A stretch of DNA of 64,000 nt, from assembly GCF_014652915.1 (NCBI RefSeq), contig NZ_BMZS01000006.1, positions 62,001 to 126,000 on the forward strand, given 5' to 3'. Within the stretch, counting starts at the first letter, position 1. The number at the start of each line of letters is the position of its first letter. The DNA comes from Thalassobaculum fulvum. GTDB lineage: Bacteria; Pseudomonadota; Alphaproteobacteria; Thalassobaculales; Thalassobaculaceae. The position numbers and the translations under genes are program-made. This document shows, in pieces, positions 34,505 to 43,009 of this stretch. The notes below the pieces were generated by a model. That model saw only the letters and a program-made list of their open reading frames with translations. It ran no database searches and was not told the DNA's origin.

Positions 34505-36019
34505 GTGCTGCGTCGCGAGTTGCCGCCGTTCCGCGACCTGCGCGACTTCGTCGCCCATCTCGACGCCCGCGGCCAGCTGGCGCGCATCCGCGAGCCGGTC
34601 TCGGTGGTGCACGAGGCTACCGAAATCCACCGCCGCGTCCTGGCCGAGGGCGGGCCGGCGATCGTCTTCGAGCGCCCGGTGCGGGCCGACGGCTCGCCGT
34701 TCGATATGCCGATGCTCGTCAACCTGTTCGGCACGGTCGAGCGGGTGGCCTGGGGACTCGGGATAGCGCCCGGGTCGCTGCCCGACCTGGGCGAGGCTCT
34801 GGCGGAACTGCGCGAGCCGCATCCGCCGCGGGGGCTGGACGACGTCTGGCGCAAGCTGCCGCTGGCCCGCGCGGCGCTGTCGATGCGGCCGCGCGGCACC
34901 GGATCGGCACCGGTGCAGCGCCGGACCGCGACCGGCGCCTCGGTCGACCTCACGCGCCTGCCGGTCGCCACCCACTGGGCCGGCGAGCCGGCGCCGCTGA
35001 TCACCTGGCCGCTGGTGGTCACCCGGCCGCCCGGCCCGTCGTCGGTCGACGAGGGCAATGTCGGGGTGTACCGGATGCAGGTGCTGGGCCGGGACCGGGC
35101 GCTGGTCCGCTGGCTGCCGCATCGCGGCGGCGCCCGCCATCACCACCAGTGGCGGGCCGAGGGTCGCGACATGCCGGTGGCGATCGTCGTCGGCGCCGAT
35201 CCGGCGACCGTCCTCGCGGCCGTGCTGCCGCTGCCGGAGAACCTGTCGGAGCTTCGGTTCTCAGGCCTGCTGCGGGGCGAGCGGCCGCGGCTGACCCCGT
35301 GCGCGACGGTGCCGCTGATGGTGCCGGCGGATGCCGAGATCGTCATCGAGGGGATCGTGCCGGTCGACGAGACCGCGCCGGAGGGCCCGTACGGCGACCA
35401 CACCGGCTACTACAACTCGGTGGAGCCGTTCCCGGTCGTCCGGGTCACCGCGGTCACCACGCGCCAGGACCCGATCTACCTCTCGACCTACACCGGCCGG
35501 CCGCCGGACGAGCCGTCGCGCATCGGCGAGGCGCTGAACCCGCTGTTCCTGCCGCTGGTCCGCCGCCAGTTCCCCGAGATCGTCGACCTCTGGCTGCCGC
35601 CCGAGGCCTGCTCGTACCGCATCGCGGTCTGCTCGATCGCCAAGCGCTACCCCGGCCACGCGCGGCGGCTGATGCTCGGGCTGTGGTCCGCGCTGCCCCA
35701 GCTCGTCTACACCAAGCTGCTGATCGTCGTGGACCCGGACGTCGACGTCCGCGACTGGGCCGACGTCATGTGGGCGGTCTCGACCCGTTCCGACGCCATG
35801 CGCGACCTCGTGACCCTCGCGGACACGCCGATCGACTACCTGGACTTCGCGTCGCCGAAGCCCGGTCTCGGCGGCAAGCTCGGGATCGACGCGACCAACA
35901 AGATCGGCGCCGAGACCGAGCGGGAATGGGGGCGGCCGGTGGAGATGCCGCCCGAAGTCGTGACGCGGATCGACGCGTTGTGGCCGACCCTCGGCCTGGC
36001 CGGCAGGAGGACGGGATGA
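34505..36019 (+). CDS. ubiD: UbiD-family decarboxylase
   Basis: A 504-residue prenylated-FMN-dependent decarboxylase starting at GTG. UbiD motifs seen are VDLTRLPVATHWAGE, a metal/prFMN region GNVGVYRMQVLGRD and HHHQWRAEG, then EGPYGDHTGYYN and a late VDVRDWADVMWAVSTR. It would decarboxylate polyprenyl-4-hydroxybenzoate in ubiquinone synthesis. The ubiX gene follows with a four-base overlap, supplying the cofactor. Its divergence from ubiTUV and the shared NnrR-type box suggest an anaerobic set; a second aerobic ubiD may exist elsewhere. Since UbiD enzymes vary in substrate, the ubiquinone role is inferred from context. Confidence 0.9.
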   Translation: MLRRELPPFRDLRDFVAHLDARGQLARIREPVSVVHEATEIHRRVLAEGGPAIVFERPVRADGSPFDMPMLVNLFGTVERVAWGLGIAPGSLPDLGEALAELREPHPPRGLDDVWRKLPLARAALSMRPRGTGSAPVQRRTATGASVDLTRLPVATHWAGEPAPLITWPLVVTRPPGPSSVDEGNVGVYRMQVLGRDRALVRWLPHRGGARHHHQWRAEGRDMPVAIVVGADPATVLAAVLPLPENLSELRFSGLLRGERPRLTPCATVPLMVPADAEIVIEGIVPVDETAPEGPYGDHTGYYNSVEPFPVVRVTAVTTRQDPIYLSTYTGRPPDEPSRIGEALNPLFLPLVRRQFPEIVDLWLPPEACSYRIAVCSIAKRYPGHARRLMLGLWSALPQLVYTKLLIVVDPDVDVRDWADVMWAVSTRSDAMRDLVTLADTPIDYLDFASPKPGLGGKLGIDATNKIGAETEREWGRPVEMPPEVVTRIDALWPTLGLAGRRTG

Positions 36020-36606
36020 CGGCGCGGCGACCGGTCGTGGTGGGACTCAGCGGCGCATCGGGCGCCGCGATCGGCGTGCGGGTCGTCGAGCTGCTGGCCG
36101 GTGCCGGCATCGCGGTGCACCTGGTGGTGTCGACGGCGGCCGAGCGGACCCTGCGCCACGAGGTCGGGCCGGACGCGCTGCCGCGGATCGCCGGCCTCGC
36201 GGCCGTGGTACATCCGGTGGCGGACATCGGGGCGACGATCGCCTCCGGATCGTTCCGTACCGGGGGCATGATCGTGGCGCCGTGCTCGATCCGGACCCTG
36301 TCGGCGATCGCGTCCAGCGCCGCGGACAACCTGCTGGTCCGGGCCGCCGACGTGCACCTCAAGGAGCGCCGCCGGCTGGTGCTGATGGTGCGCGAGACCC
36401 CGCTCCATCTCGGGCACATCCGGGCCATGGCCCAGGCCTGCGAGATCGGCGCCGTGATCGCGCCCCCGGTGCCGGCGTTCTACCGCAGGCCGCGAACGGT
36501 CGAGGACATCGTCGAGCACACCGCGCGCCGGGCGATCGACCTGCTGGACCTGCAGGTCGACGGCCTCGCCGGGCCGGAATGGGCCGGCGACGGCGACCGG
36601 CCGTGA
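36016..36606 (+). CDS. ubiX: UbiX flavin prenyltransferase
   Basis: A 196-residue flavoprotein that prenylates FMN to make the UbiD cofactor. The N-terminal FMN loop is VGLSGASGAAIGV, the middle has ASGSFRTGGMIVAPCSIRTLSAIA, typical of UbiX, and near the end VMVRETPLHLGHIRAM. The ATG overlaps the ubiD stop (ATGA), so the pair is coupled. The length is normal for the family. Confidence 0.94.
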   Translation: MTARRPVVVGLSGASGAAIGVRVVELLAGAGIAVHLVVSTAAERTLRHEVGPDALPRIAGLAAVVHPVADIGATIASGSFRTGGMIVAPCSIRTLSAIASSAADNLLVRAADVHLKERRRLVLMVRETPLHLGHIRAMAQACEIGAVIAPPVPAFYRRPRTVEDIVEHTARRAIDLLDLQVDGLAGPEWAGDGDRP

Positions 36607-36613
36607 GGTGCGA

Positions 36614-37675
36614 TCACCGTCGCAGCAACGCGACGAGACAGAGGATCATCGCGGCGATCCAGGCGATCCCGGCGACCGGGTAGGCGACCGCCGGTTCCCC
36701 CTGGCCGAGCACCCGGACCGCGGCGGACACCCCCAGCAAGACCGTCGCCAGGCCGACGGTCCTTGCCGGCAGCGGCAGCCGCGCACGCTGCGCCCGGGTC
36801 TTCAGCATCATCGCGACCGTGGCGATCCCGATGCCGCCGATGGTGAGGAGATGCAGCGGCGCGCTCTCCGGCCACGGACCCCAGAGCGCGGCGGCGCCGA
36901 TCCCGGCCAGGCCGAGGGCGACGAACCCCTGCGACGCCACCAGCGACAGCAGATCGGAGCCGGCCAGGCCGAGGCCGGGCGCCCAGCCGGCCAGCCGAAT
37001 AGCGATCGCGCCGGCCGCGATCCACGCCGCCGGCGCCAGCAGCGACGGCAGGTCCATGGCCAGACCGACGCCCGCAGCGGCCAGGGCAGCGACCAGCACC
37101 CGCTCGAGCCGCGGCTGCGGCGCAATCCGGGACCGGCCCGCCCGCTGCGCCAGGCCGGACAGGGCGGCGCCGGCGATCCGCCCGCCCATCACCACGATGA
37201 GCAGGACGACCAGCATGACCGCCGCCCGACCGGCGGCCCGCTCGGCTGCCGGCTCCGCCAGCAGGATCGCCGCCTGCAGGGCGGCGTCGCCGATCCAGAA
37301 GGCGGCCAGCACGATCGGAAACACCGCATTCTGGCCGCGCTTCACGGCACGCAGGAAGCCGCGGGACGCCAACAGGACGATCACGCCGGTGGACGCCAGG
37401 CCGGCGGCCGCACGCACCGCCTCCGACGCATCCGGCAGAAACCACACGCACCGTGCCGCAAGCCAGGTCACGGCCGCGACCGCGAGTTCCACCCGGCTGG
37501 CACGGGTCAGGAGAAATCCCGCGATCACGGCGGCGGCATAGCCGTAGGCGAGCTCGTGGACATGCCATGCCACGGTGACGCCGCCCGGCGACAGGACGGT
37601 CCAGATCCCGATGATTGCCGCCCCGTCGACGGCGGCCATCGGGAAGAACAGGTTCTCCGAAGACAGTCTGGTCAT
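36614..37675 (-). CDS. NnrS-family membrane protein
   Basis: A 353-residue polytopic protein with about ten to twelve hydrophobic segments. The conserved NnrS motif near the N-terminus is WHVHELAYGYAAAVIAGFLLT, whose histidines may bind haem and copper. HLLTIGGIGIATVAMM in the C-terminal part is also conserved. NnrS proteins protect cells from NO and iron-nitrosyl stress during denitrification. The gene converges with ubiX (8 bp apart). The length is slightly shorter than the typical about 400 residues but intact at both ends. Confidence 0.82.
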   Translation of the reverse strand: MTRLSSENLFFPMAAVDGAAIIGIWTVLSPGGVTVAWHVHELAYGYAAAVIAGFLLTRASRVELAVAAVTWLAARCVWFLPDASEAVRAAAGLASTGVIVLLASRGFLRAVKRGQNAVFPIVLAAFWIGDAALQAAILLAEPAAERAAGRAAVMLVVLLIVVMGGRIAGAALSGLAQRAGRSRIAPQPRLERVLVAALAAAGVGLAMDLPSLLAPAAWIAAGAIAIRLAGWAPGLGLAGSDLLSLVASQGFVALGLAGIGAAALWGPWPESAPLHLLTIGGIGIATVAMMLKTRAQRARLPLPARTVGLATVLLGVSAAVRVLGQGEPAVAYPVAGIAWIAAMILCLVALLRR

Positions 37676-38030
37676 CGAGGCTCCGCTCTCGCTGGTCGCG
37701 GCATCGTAGCCGACCCGCGCGGGCAGGTCGGACGGAGAAGGTTCGATCGGGTTTCCAATGGGACCGGGGAACTCAGCCCGCGTTGACGGCCGGGTTTCCG
37801 GATCGTCGGGGCTTTCGGCATGCGGAATGCCGCCCTGGAGATCGGAGCACGGCTGCAGGACCGATCACTCCCGCCCGTCAGGCCACTCGGCCCCTTTGCG
37901 GTCGACGGAGCAAGATCGACCCTCTCTCGTGATTCCGGTGCCGCGAAGCGGACTCCGGGGCTGAATCGCCCGCCGGTGTTCGGTAGTCTCCCCCGACGCC
38001 CCACCGCTGTGCATGTCGAGGCCGGACCCG
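37676..38030. other. 355-bp spacer between nnrS-like gene and eutB
   Basis: This is a divergent intergenic region. I see no convincing small gene, RNA, Fnr- or NnrR-type dyad. It must contain the promoters for the nnrS-like gene and the eut operon, but no clear -35/-10 pair could be chosen. Confidence 0.4.
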
Positions 38031-39032
38031 ATGACCGACGTCACCCTGCAGTCGATCTACGAGGCGCGCCGGGCGATCCAGGGCGTGGCCTGCCGGACTC
38101 CTTTGGTCCCGGCCCACCGGCTCGGCGGCGACGAGCTCGACCTGCGGCTGAAGCTCGAGACCGCGCAGCCGACCGGGGCGTTCAAGCTGCGCGGGGCCGC
38201 CAACGCCGCCGCCCGGCTGTCGGCCGAGGCCCTGCGGCGCGGCGTGGTCTGCGCCTCGACCGGCAATCACGGCCGGGCCGTCGCCTACGCCGCCCGGCGG
38301 CTGGGCGGGCGGGCGGTGGTCTGCATGTCCAGCCTAGTGCCGCAGAACAAGCTCGACGCCATCCGGGCGCTCGGCGCCGAGACCCGGATCGTCGGCGAGA
38401 GCCAGGACGAGGCCCAGGTCGAGGTCGAGCGGCTGGTCGCCGAGGACGGGCTGAGCGAGATCCCGCCGTTCGACCACCCCGACGTGATCGCCGGCCAGGG
38501 CACCATCGGCCTGGAGCTGCTGGAGGACTTCCCGGACCTGGACACCGTGGTGGTGCCGCTGTCCGGCGGCGGGCTGATCGCCGGCATCGCCCGGGCGGTG
38601 AAGAGCGCGTCGCCGGCGATCAGGGTGATCGGCGTCAGCACGCAGCGCGGCGCCGCCATGCACGCCAGCCTGGAGGCCGGCAGGCCGGTCGAGGTGCGCG
38701 AGGAACCGACCCTGGCCGACTCGCTGGGCGGCGGCATCGGGCTGGCGAACCGCTGGACCTTCGCGATGGTCCGCGACCTGGTCGACGACACCGTGCTGGT
38801 GTCCGAGGCCGAGATCGCCGCCGCCATGCGCCGGCTGTTCCTGGAGGAGAGCTGGGTCGCCGAGGGCGGCGGCGCGGTCGGCGTGGCCCTGCTGCAGGAC
38901 CGGCATCGCGCCCGGCTCGGCCGCCGGGTCGCCATGGTGATCTCGGGGCGCGGCATCGACATGGCGATGTTCCGCCGCGTGGTCGACGGCGAGGTGCCGT
39001 TCGGCACTGCCATCGGGGCGAGCTATGACTGA
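38031..39032 (+). CDS. eutB: EutB-like threonine dehydratase-family PLP enzyme
   Basis: A 333-residue fold-type II PLP enzyme. The PLP lysine is K52 in PTGAFKLRGA, the phosphate loop is SGGGLIAGI near 181, and STGNHGRAVAYAA completes the fold. With an ornithine-cyclodeaminase-like partner downstream it fits EutB of hydroxyectoine catabolism. Its relative BhcB dehydrates beta-hydroxyaspartate, so that substrate is a good alternative. The stop overlaps the eutC start by eight bases. ATG at 38031 was chosen over one six codons earlier because MTDVTLQSIYEARR fits the family start. Confidence 0.8.
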   Translation: MTDVTLQSIYEARRAIQGVACRTPLVPAHRLGGDELDLRLKLETAQPTGAFKLRGAANAAARLSAEALRRGVVCASTGNHGRAVAYAARRLGGRAVVCMSSLVPQNKLDAIRALGAETRIVGESQDEAQVEVERLVAEDGLSEIPPFDHPDVIAGQGTIGLELLEDFPDLDTVVVPLSGGGLIAGIARAVKSASPAIRVIGVSTQRGAAMHASLEAGRPVEVREEPTLADSLGGGIGLANRWTFAMVRDLVDDTVLVSEAEIAAAMRRLFLEESWVAEGGGAVGVALLQDRHRARLGRRVAMVISGRGIDMAMFRRVVDGEVPFGTAIGASYD

Positions 39033-40017
39033 TGTCCTGGTCCTGACCGAGCGCGAGCTGCGCGCCGCCGTGTCCCTCGACCTTGACGCGGTCGACGTCG
39101 TCGAGCGCGCCTTCGCCGGGCTCGGCGCCGGCGGGGTGGTGATGCCGCCGATCCTGTCCATGGCGATCGAGGAGCGCCATGCCGAAGTCGACGTGAAGAC
39201 CGCCTACGTGCCCGGCCTCGACGGCTTCGCGATCAAGGTCAGCCCGGGTTTCTTCGACAACCCGAAGCGCGGCCTGCCCAGCCTGAACGGCATGATGATC
39301 GTGCTCAGCGCCGAGACCGGCATCGTCCAGGCCGCCCTGCTCGACAACGGCTACCTGACCGACGTGCGGACCGCCGCCGCCGGCGCGGTCGCGGCCCGCC
39401 ACCTGGCGCCGGCGACGGTCCGCCGGGCCGGGGTGCTGGGCGCCGGCCTGCAGGCCGAGCTGCAGATCCGCGCCCTGGCGCTGGTGCGGACGGTGCCGGA
39501 GGTACTGGTCTGGGCGCGCGACCCGGCGAAGGCCCGGGCCTATACCGAAAGGATGGCGGCCTCGCTCAGCATTCCGGTCCGGGTCGCCGACAGCCCCGAG
39601 GCGGTGGTGCGCGGGTGCGACGTGGTGGTAACCACCACGCCGTCGCGCACGCCGCTGATCGAGGCCGGGTGGCTGCATCCCGGGCTGCACGTCACCGCCA
39701 TGGGCTCGGACGCGCCCGACAAGAACGAGCTGGCGCCGGCGGTCCTGGCGCGCGCCGACCGGTTCGTGTGCGACCGCCGCAGCCAGTCGGCGGTGCTGGG
39801 CGAGCTGCGGTCGGCGATCGCCACCGGGGCGGTGCCCGAGGACTGGCCGGTCGACGAACTCGGCGAGATCGTCGCCGGGACCAAGCCGGGGCGGCGGTCG
39901 GCCGACGAGATCACGGTCTGCGATCTGACCGGCACCGGCGTGCAGGACACCGCGATCGCCACCCATGCCCTGCGGGTCGCCCGGGCGAGCGGAGCCGGCC
40001 ATGTCGTCGAAAACTGA
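39025..40017 (+). CDS. eutC: EutC-like ornithine cyclodeaminase/mu-crystallin family protein
   Basis: A 330-residue NAD(P)-dependent enzyme of the OCD/mu-crystallin family. The dinucleotide region is RRAGVLGAGLQAELQIRAL, with upstream VKTAYVPGLDGFAIKV and TDVRTAAAGAVAA around the substrate site, and downstream TTPSRTPLI. Family members include BhcD, which reduces iminosuccinate to aspartate. That would follow directly from an EutB-type dehydration, and it makes the pair a plausible route from beta-hydroxyaspartate or hydroxyectoine intermediates to aspartate. It overlaps eutB and the Lrp gene at its two ends. Confidence 0.82.
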   Translation: MTDVLVLTERELRAAVSLDLDAVDVVERAFAGLGAGGVVMPPILSMAIEERHAEVDVKTAYVPGLDGFAIKVSPGFFDNPKRGLPSLNGMMIVLSAETGIVQAALLDNGYLTDVRTAAAGAVAARHLAPATVRRAGVLGAGLQAELQIRALALVRTVPEVLVWARDPAKARAYTERMAASLSIPVRVADSPEAVVRGCDVVVTTTPSRTPLIEAGWLHPGLHVTAMGSDAPDKNELAPAVLARADRFVCDRRSQSAVLGELRSAIATGAVPEDWPVDELGEIVAGTKPGRRSADEITVCDLTGTGVQDTAIATHALRVARASGAGHVVEN

Positions 40018-40528
40018 GCGCGGCGGACCGAGGCAACCGCGGCTGGACCGGCACGACGTCGGCATCCTGAAGGCGCTGATGCGCGACGGCCGGATGACCA
40101 AGGCGCGGCTGGCCGAGACCGTCAACCTGACCGCCAGCCCATGCTGGGAGCGGCTGAAGCGGCTGGAAGACGCGCGGATCATCACCGGCTATGCCGCCCG
40201 GGTCGACGTCAAGAAGCTGGCGCCGGCGACCGTGGTGATGGTCGAGCTGTCCCTGCGCCAGCACCGGGCGGTCGACTTCGAGCGCTTCGAGCGGGCGGTC
40301 CGCGAGATCCCGGAGATCGTCGAATGCCAGGCCACCGGCGGCGGCGTCGACTACGTCATGAAGGTGGTCGCCCCCGACGTCGACGCCTATCAGCGGCTGA
40401 TGGACGACCTGCTGGGCCGCGACCTCGAGATCGAGCGCTACTACAGCTACATCGTCACCAAGTCGGTGAAGGAGACCGCCGAGCTGCCGCTCGACCGGCT
40501 GCTCGACGCGGCCGAACCGACGCCATAA
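40001..40528 (+). CDS. Lrp/AsnC-family regulator of the eut/doe-type cluster (DoeX-like)
   Basis: A 175-residue regulator with an N-terminal HTH (LDRHDVGILKALMRDGRMTK, VNLTASPCWERLKRLE) and a RAM domain with IVECQATGGGVDYVMKVV. The start overlaps eutC by 17 bp. DoeX, an AsnC-type regulator in ectoine degradation loci, has this neighbourhood (dehydratase, cyclodeaminase-like enzyme, aminotransferase), so it probably controls this operon in response to a pathway intermediate. The genes for ectoine hydrolase (doeA) and deacetylase (doeB) are not in the window. Confidence 0.83.
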   Translation: MSSKTERGGPRQPRLDRHDVGILKALMRDGRMTKARLAETVNLTASPCWERLKRLEDARIITGYAARVDVKKLAPATVVMVELSLRQHRAVDFERFERAVREIPEIVECQATGGGVDYVMKVVAPDVDAYQRLMDDLLGRDLEIERYYSYIVTKSVKETAELPLDRLLDAAEPTP

Positions 40529-40667
40529 CCGCAGAAGAATCGTCTGCTCCGCTACCGTCCGGCAGACGAACCGTCGGCGACTCGCGCGTACTTCAGCGGC
40601 ACCCTCTGCGGCCGATCCCCTAGCCTTGCGGCTTCCGACGAACCGCGACCGGCACGGGGGCTGCACC

Positions 40668-42053
40668 ATGGACGACATCCTCACCACCAACGATCTCGAG
40701 ACCATCGACCGGGCCCGGGTGTTCCACCCGTCGACCCACGTGTCGCAGTTCACCCGCGGCGAGGCGCCGAGCCGGATCGTCACCGGCGGCTCGGGCATCA
40801 GGATCGTCGACCGCGACGGCCGCGAGAGCATCGACGGCTTCGGCGGGCTGTACTGCGTCAACGTCGGCTACGGCCGCCAGGAGATCGCCGACGCGATCCA
40901 CGCCCAGGCCTCGCAGCTGGCCTACTACCACGCCTATGCCGGGCACTCGAACGAGCAGGTCATCCGGCTGTCCGACCGCATCGTGCGGTCCGCCGGCATG
41001 GGCATGAGCCGGGTGTACTACGGCCTGTCCGGGTCCGACGCCAACGAGACCAACATCAAGCTGGTCTGGTACATGAACAACGTGCTCGGCCGGCCGGAGA
41101 AGAAGAAGATCATCTCGCGCTGGCGCGGCTACCACGGCTCCGGGATCATGACCGGCAGCCTGACCGGCCTGGCGCTGTTCCACGACGCCTTCGACCTGCC
41201 GCGGGCACCGATCCTGCACACCGCCTGCCCGCACTACTGGCGGGGCACCGAGCCCGGCGAGAGCGAGCGCGAGTTCTCGAAGCGGATGGCCGCCGAGCTG
41301 GAGGCGACGATCCAGGCCGAGGGGCCGGAGACCGTCGCCGCCTTCATCGGCGAGCCGGTCATGGGCACCGGCGGCATCATCACCCCGCCGGAAGGCTACT
41401 GGCAGGAGATCCAGGCGGTGCTCGACCGCCACGACATCCTGCTGATCGCCGACGAGGTGGTCACCGGGTTCGGCCGCACCGGCCAGTATTTCGGCTCGCA
41501 CACCTACGGCATGAAGCCGGACCTGATCACCATCGCCAAGGGCCTGTCCTCGGCCTACCTGCCGCTGTCCGGCGTGATCGTCGGCGAGCGGGTGTGGCAG
41601 GCGCTGGAGCAGGGCGCCGACCAGCTCGGCGTGTTCGGCCACGGCTGGACCTACTCGGCCCACCCGGTGTGCGCGGCGGCCGCCAACGCCAACCTGGACA
41701 TCGTCGACCGCGAGGACCTGACCGGCAACGCCCGCGACACCGGGGCGTACTTCCAGCGCCGGCTCCACGAGACGTTCGACGACCACCCGATGGTCGGCGA
41801 GGTGCGCGGCGTCGGCCTGCTGGCGGCCATCGAGTTCGCGCCGGAGAAGCACGGCGGCTCGCGCTTCGAGGCGGACCTCAAGGTCGGCCCGAAGGTCGCC
41901 GCCGCCTGCCTGGAGGAAGGCCTGATCGCCCGCGCCATGCCGCAGGGCGACATCCTCGGCTTCGCGCCGCCGCTGGTGATCACCCGGGCCGAGGTCGACC
42001 AGGTGGTCGAGCTGACGAAACGGGCGGTCGACCGGGTGCAGGCCACGCTGTAG
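40668..42053 (+). CDS. Class III aminotransferase (DoeD-like)
   Basis: A 461-residue PLP-dependent omega-transaminase. The PLP lysine is K291 in LITIAKGLSSAYLPLSG. The acidic motif IADEVVTGFGRTGQYFG is typical of class III, and the substrate-channel region has GLSGSDANETNIKL near 125. Context suggests diaminobutyrate transaminase (DoeD) of ectoine breakdown, but beta-alanine or pyruvate amino-transfer cannot be excluded. The ATG follows GGGGG about nine bases upstream. A 139-bp gap after the Lrp gene could hold a separate regulated promoter. Confidence 0.82.
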   Translation: MDDILTTNDLETIDRARVFHPSTHVSQFTRGEAPSRIVTGGSGIRIVDRDGRESIDGFGGLYCVNVGYGRQEIADAIHAQASQLAYYHAYAGHSNEQVIRLSDRIVRSAGMGMSRVYYGLSGSDANETNIKLVWYMNNVLGRPEKKKIISRWRGYHGSGIMTGSLTGLALFHDAFDLPRAPILHTACPHYWRGTEPGESEREFSKRMAAELEATIQAEGPETVAAFIGEPVMGTGGIITPPEGYWQEIQAVLDRHDILLIADEVVTGFGRTGQYFGSHTYGMKPDLITIAKGLSSAYLPLSGVIVGERVWQALEQGADQLGVFGHGWTYSAHPVCAAAANANLDIVDREDLTGNARDTGAYFQRRLHETFDDHPMVGEVRGVGLLAAIEFAPEKHGGSRFEADLKVGPKVAAACLEEGLIARAMPQGDILGFAPPLVITRAEVDQVVELTKRAVDRVQATL

Positions 42054-42074
42054 GCGCCGGAGCGCGCCGTCCGG

Positions 42075-42878
42075 TCAGCCGTCCGCGAACTCCGCATTCA
42101 GCCGGTCGGTGACCAGCATGCAGCCGGGCGCGTGGGTGATGCAGAAGTCGAGGCGGGCGGCCTGCAGCGCGGCCTGCGGCGTCACCCCGCAGGCCCAGAA
42201 CACCGGCACCTCGCCCGGCTCGATCTCGACCGGGTCGCCGTAATCGGGGGTCGCGAGGTCGGCGATGCCGATCGCCGCCGGGTCGCCGATGTGGATCGGC
42301 GCGCCGTGGACCCGCGGATACCGGGCGGTGATCTCGGCCGCCCGCGCCGCGTCAGCCGCTCCGAACGGCCGCATGCTGACCACGGTCGGACCGCTGAACG
42401 GGCCGGACGGCTCGGTCGGCAGCGAGGTCCGGTACATCGCGACGTTGCGGCCCTGTGCCACGTGGCGCAGTCGCAGGCCGGCCGCCAGAAGCGCCTCCTC
42501 GAACGAGAACGAGCAGCCGAGGACGAACGCCACCAGATCGTCGCGCCAGAGCTCGGAAATGTCGCACCGCTCGTCGGCCAGCTCGCCATCGCGCCAGACC
42601 CGGTAGCGCGGCAGGTCGGTGCGGATATCGAGGTCGTCGGCCAGCGACCGGATCGCCGGGTCGCCCGGCGCGGCGATGCCGATCACCGGGCACGGCTTGG
42701 GATTGCGGACACAGAACGCGCGGAAGTCGTCCGCCCAGCGGGCCGGCACGACGACCAGGTTGCCCTGCACGTAGCCCGGGGCCAGCCCGGCGGTCTGGCC
42801 ACGGTGCAGCCCGGCCCGGGCGGCATGACGGACATCCTTTCCGGTGGCGAGGGACGGGACGCGAGCGGGTGCGTTCAT
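42075..42878 (-). CDS. DUF1445 putative hydro-lyase (D-glutamate cyclase family)
   Basis: A 267-residue protein of the DUF1445 family. Landmarks are the N-terminal [35 protein letters not shown], then [21 protein letters not shown] and near the end [14 protein letters not shown] and [12 protein letters not shown]. Bacterial members are annotated as hydro-lyases, and the mammalian relative DGLUCY is a D-glutamate cyclase. The gene converges with the aminotransferase gene. A role in amino- or hydroxy-acid catabolism is consistent with the location but unproven. Confidence 0.86.
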   Translation of the reverse strand: MNAPARVPSLATGKDVRHAARAGLHRGQTAGLAPGYVQGNLVVVPARWADDFRAFCVRNPKPCPVIGIAAPGDPAIRSLADDLDIRTDLPRYRVWRDGELADERCDISELWRDDLVAFVLGCSFSFEEALLAAGLRLRHVAQGRNVAMYRTSLPTEPSGPFSGPTVVSMRPFGAADAARAAEITARYPRVHGAPIHIGDPAAIGIADLATPDYGDPVEIEPGEVPVFWACGVTPQAALQAARLDFCITHAPGCMLVTDRLNAEFADG

Positions 42879-43009
42879 GGTCCGGTCGATCCTCCGATCC
42901 GTCCCGGCAGCACTCCAGTCGGCCGGGGGCTGTGTCCAATCTACCGGCTCCGGCCGTCCAGTTCACCCTTGCCGATCGGAATCGACCAGCCAGGCGCCGC
43001 CCCTCTCCG

